Source of the DNA: WHSV01 sp050694055 | GTDB lineage: Bacteria > Actinomycetota > CADDZG01 > WHSQ01 | DNA length: 64,000 nucleotides | Assembly (NCBI GenBank): GCA_050694055.1 | Contig: JBOGWX010000131.1 | Location: 16,859 to 80,858, forward strand | Direction of reading: 5' to 3' | Shown here: piece after piece, positions 61,577-64,000 of the stretch | How positions within the stretch are numbered: the stretch's first letter is position 1 | How the letters are laid out: each line of letters begins with the position of its first letter | Position numbers and translations under genes: made by a program | The notes under the pieces: generated by a model | Seen by the model: the letters and a program-made list of their open reading frames with translations, nothing else | Database searches by the model: none | Told to the model about the DNA's origin: nothing

Positions 61577-62355
61577 CACAAGCTCCCTGTCTGGTGCGGA
61601 AAGGCTCGCCGTGTTGCACGGAAGTATCCGACGTTCACACACAACGTGCGTCCGATGCGCAGGGACGACACCAGGGGCTGGTGCACGTGCCCGAAGTAGG
61701 CGCGGCGGGGCTGGACGTCCTCGATGTAGCGAAGCAGGTCCGTGCTTCCCCGCTCACCCCTGCCGGCCAGGGTGTCGTAGCACAGCTCGTCTACCGCGGG
61801 GGGGATGTGCGAACAGACGACATCGACCTCGCCGATGGCGTCGATCTTGGTTCTCATCTCCTCTTCGCTGATCTCGCCCGCGACCCTCAGCGGAGTCGGG
61901 AGAGCGCCCCCGACGAATCCGAAGCTCTCACCCTCGAGCGCGATCGCCCGTGCATCGGCGTAGGTCGCGGCAACCGTCTCCGCCTCGAAGCGCCTCGCCA
62001 GCCCGGGGTGGTCTACGTTGCCGAGAATGAAGAACGTGGGATCGGGCAGAGCGGCGAACAAGGTTCGGTACTCCTCGTGCACCCGGTCCCTCAGCTCGGC
62101 CTGTATGGCCTGCTCGCGTCCCTCGGAGCGGCGGCGCATGACGTCTCTTGCCTCCAGAATCTTTCCCTCGGTGCGCAGCCGGGCGACCTCGGCGACCGCC
62201 TCGACCGAAAAGACGTCGGCCAGGATGCCGGTCATGGTCGTGTAGTCGAGAAAATTCAGCAGGTCACCGAGCAGGAGCAACGTCGCGCCCTCCGGAACGG
62301 CCTTGGCGAGAACGTCCGACGATCCGTGAAGGTCGGCGACCACGTAGATGGACAT
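61576..62355 (-). CDS. Metallophosphoesterase
   Basis: 259 residues of the calcineurin-like fold: IYVVADLHGSSDVLAKAV (DxH), LLLLGDLLNFLDY (GD), ILGNVDHPGL (GNxD/H), VVCSHIPP (H), and RRAYFGHVHQPLV (GHxH) supply the two-metal site. Substrate unknown. ATG at MSIYVVADL chosen over a 9-codon longer frame. First gene of the leftward SRPBCC-ArsA-glucokinase block. Confidence 0.88.
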   Translation of the reverse strand: MSIYVVADLHGSSDVLAKAVPEGATLLLLGDLLNFLDYTTMTGILADVFSVEAVAEVARLRTEGKILEARDVMRRRSEGREQAIQAELRDRVHEEYRTLFAALPDPTFFILGNVDHPGLARRFEAETVAATYADARAIALEGESFGFVGGALPTPLRVAGEISEEEMRTKIDAIGEVDVVCSHIPPAVDELCYDTLAGRGERGSTDLLRYIEDVQPRRAYFGHVHQPLVSSLRIGRTLCVNVGYFRATRRAFPHQTGSL

Positions 62356-62402
62356 GGTCAGCCATCGTAACGACGATCCCAACTCCTCTAAGCTCGACCT
62401 CC

Positions 62403-63263
62403 ATGAGTCAGTCTCGAACCCACGTCTATGTTCACGGCGGGGTTTCCGGCAAGGAAAAGCCGCAGCCCTCGCTGGCTCATGCGCTGGTGGACGCGCTCAC
62501 GGCAGCCTCTGCTCTGGATGGTGTAGAAGACGCCGTGCGACGCCTCGAAGACGATGAAGCTCTCAACGCGGGATGGGGCTCGGTCCTCAATCGCAACGGC
62601 ACGATCGAGCTGGACGCCGGCATCGCCGACGGGACCACCGGACGCACGGCCGGCGTGATCGGCGTTACGGTGCGTTATCCCGTCTCCCTGGCGCGCCGGG
62701 TCATGTCGTCCACGCCTCATGTGCTCATGGCCGGCGAGGGCGCGATGGCGCTCGGTCGGGACATGGAGACCCTGGACGGATCAACGACACGGCAACAAGA
62801 CCGCTATAAGCACGCGCTCGATCATGGCCTGCTCGAACAGGAGCACTACGGGGCCGGCGACCACGTGGACACGGTGGGTGCGGTGGCGCTGGACTCCGGC
62901 GGCCGGCTGGCGGCGGCTTCCTCGACGGGTGGCGTGTTCGGCAAGATGCCCGGCCGGGTTGGCGACTCCTCGATCTTCGGCGCGGGAACCTACGCGTCGC
63001 GCGACGCGGCCGTGGTCGGGACGGGCGTCGGCGAACTCTTTCTCGAAACCCTGGCCTGCGCTCGGACGGCGCGCCTGATCGAGGAGGGAGCCCATCCGCA
63101 GCTGGCGTGCGAACGGATCATCGCCTTTCTCGGGACCCGGTCGAAGGTTCCCGCCGGACTGCTGGCGCTCGCGGCGAACGGGAAGGTGGGTGCCGCCTTC
63201 AGGGGCGGATCGTGGGCGGCCGAGGGTCCCAACGGGCCCTTGAGCCCCGTCCGGCTGGACTAG
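62403..63263 (+). CDS. Isoaspartyl peptidase/L-asparaginase (Ntn hydrolase)
   Basis: 286 residues: VYVHGGVSGKEKP at the N-terminus, LEDDEALNAGWGSVLNRNGTIELDAGIADG, then the autocleavage site HVDTVGAVALDSGGRLAAASSTGGV with the nucleophilic Thr after Asp, and GDSSIFGAGTYAS. This enzyme self-cleaves into two chains and removes isoaspartyl damage or hydrolyses asparagine. ATG start, divergent from the phosphoesterase. Confidence 0.9.
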   Translation: MSQSRTHVYVHGGVSGKEKPQPSLAHALVDALTAASALDGVEDAVRRLEDDEALNAGWGSVLNRNGTIELDAGIADGTTGRTAGVIGVTVRYPVSLARRVMSSTPHVLMAGEGAMALGRDMETLDGSTTRQQDRYKHALDHGLLEQEHYGAGDHVDTVGAVALDSGGRLAAASSTGGVFGKMPGRVGDSSIFGAGTYASRDAAVVGTGVGELFLETLACARTARLIEEGAHPQLACERIIAFLGTRSKVPAGLLALAANGKVGAAFRGGSWAAEGPNGPLSPVRLD

Positions 63264-63400
63264 CGCGCCACCACGGGGGGGCGCGTCCTAGCGACGCACG
63301 TTGAGCTTGTGGAGCAGGCTCGGCCGTTCACCGGCCCCGGCACGCATCGCGATCCGGCCAAGGCTCGGGGCGGACCAAACGCCGGATCGAGTTCGGTCGG

Positions 63401-64000
63401 CTAGCCGGCTGCGGCGCCGACCTGAAGGCCCTGCACCAGGAAGAGCGCCATCATCAGCACGAGGATGCCGAGCACGACCCACAGGAAGTAGCCCTGCTTC
63501 AGGATGACGCGACCGCCGTCTCCGGAGGCCTCCCGGTAGGCATCGTGAGCAGCCACGACCCATAGCGCGAAGGCAATGGTCCCGAAGACGAGCGACATGG
63601 CACCGATGCCATCCTGTGCCGCCGCGGTGATGGTCACCAGCAGCACCCACAGGCTGACGACGCTCCGGGCGACGGCCTGTCCCCACTGCCCTAAGTAGCC
63701 GTGACCTGCCCCCGGCCAGAACAAAGAGATGAGGGCAACCTTGTTGGGGTCGCGCGTGGTCCGCTCGGGAGCGGGTGGGCGCAAGAGGTCGGCGAACGAA
63801 GTCCCGCAGACCGGACAGACCTCGGTGTCGAAGGAGTTGGGGCTCTCACACTGCTTGCAGGTCCAGGTGATCCCATCCACTCCGACCGAGAAGGCCCCGG
63901 AGGTGGCGGTGGCCCCGGCGAACGGCGGAGCGATGCGGGCAGGCTCGAGCACGGGCGGGGAGTTGGGCGGCGGCGGAGGTGGAGGAGGTCCACCTTCCGC
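63401..64000 (-). CDS. Zinc-ribbon membrane protein, 5' end beyond the window
   Basis: About 200 residues are present. A proline-rich N-terminal stretch continues past the window edge, then WTCKQCESPNSFDTEVCPVCG forms a zinc ribbon (two Cys-x2-Cys pairs), followed by VALISLFWPGAGHGYLGQW, typical of TM2-type domains, and helices VVSLWVLLVTITAAA, LVFGTIAFALWVVAA and VVLGILVLMMALFL. A GTG inside (63952) might be a start, but the open frame is uninterrupted to the edge. Function unknown. Confidence 0.7.
   Translation of the reverse strand, partial: AEGGPPPPPPPPNSPPVLEPARIAPPFAGATATSGAFSVGVDGITWTCKQCESPNSFDTEVCPVCGTSFADLLRPPAPERTTRDPNKVALISLFWPGAGHGYLGQWGQAVARSVVSLWVLLVTITAAAQDGIGAMSLVFGTIAFALWVVAAHDAYREASGDGGRVILKQGYFLWVVLGILVLMMALFLVQGLQVGAAAG

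Overview
The window is GC-rich DNA, densely packed with genes, frequently using GTG and TTG starts, and about 75% of genes lie on the reverse strand. The gene content points to an actinobacterium (Actinomycetota): a division/cell-wall (dcw) cluster with mraZ, rsmH, ftsL, ftsI, murE, mraY; a DUF3040 protein next to dinB; DnaE2 with a DUF6504 partner behind a mycobacterial-type LexA box; a MoxR-DUF58-transglutaminase operon; a pyrophosphate-type phosphofructokinase; RsbW-like kinases; and a SRPBCC-ArsA-ROK glucokinase block. I cannot assign a class.

Layout. 1-6.7 kb: dcw cluster reading leftwards from an mraZ promoter with MraZ-box-like repeats; murF is missing from its usual place, and a 53-residue membrane protein sits between mraZ and rsmH. 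6.9-13.7 kb: HNH endonuclease, MoxR operon, MerR regulator, DUF3040. 13.8-20.3 kb: a DNA-damage island (DinB, a stand-alone LigD-type primase-polymerase, DnaE2, DUF6504) whose DUF6504-dnaE2 part has an excellent SOS promoter and a structured leader. 20.3-28.6 kb: sulfotransferase, a frameshifted threonine synthase, then a set of genes (two DUF59 proteins, two amidohydrolases, a zinc alcohol dehydrogenase, a broken IclR regulator) that resembles the accessory part of a propane-monooxygenase operon without the monooxygenase. 28.6-34 kb: thiE, membrane proteins, a secreted CocE-type hydrolase, PH-domain protein. 34-39 kb: an eroded region with toxin-antitoxin relics and DUF72 genes and DUF72 tails. 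39-43.5 kb: photolyase and a thiO-thiS-thiG operon under a TPP riboswitch. 43.5-51.5 kb: two RsbW-like kinases, threonine aldolase, phosphofructokinase, an RlpA-like protein, esterase, and a convergent pair of a TIGR00300-type protein and a cyclic-2,3-diphosphoglycerate-synthase-like GTPase. 51.5-64 kb: TetR, PH-domain pair, AlaC-type aminotransferase, histidine phosphatase, LLM oxidoreductase, glucokinase/ArsA block, isoaspartyl peptidase and an edge-truncated zinc-ribbon membrane protein.

The most unusual signals are two families of dispersed repeats. One is a GC-rich unit of about 30 bp in short tandem arrays at four places; at two of them it lies inside a protein-coding gene in the same reading frame, adding copies of the peptide AGSAGPQ (DnaE2 and a DUF59 protein), while the other two lie in 5' leaders (DUF6504-dnaE2 and phosphofructokinase). 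The other is a 49-bp hairpin element found twice, 47 of 49 bases identical, each time between two leftward genes. Several genes between 22 and 37 kb carry apparent single-base frameshifts in short homopolymers; these may be assembly errors or real decay.
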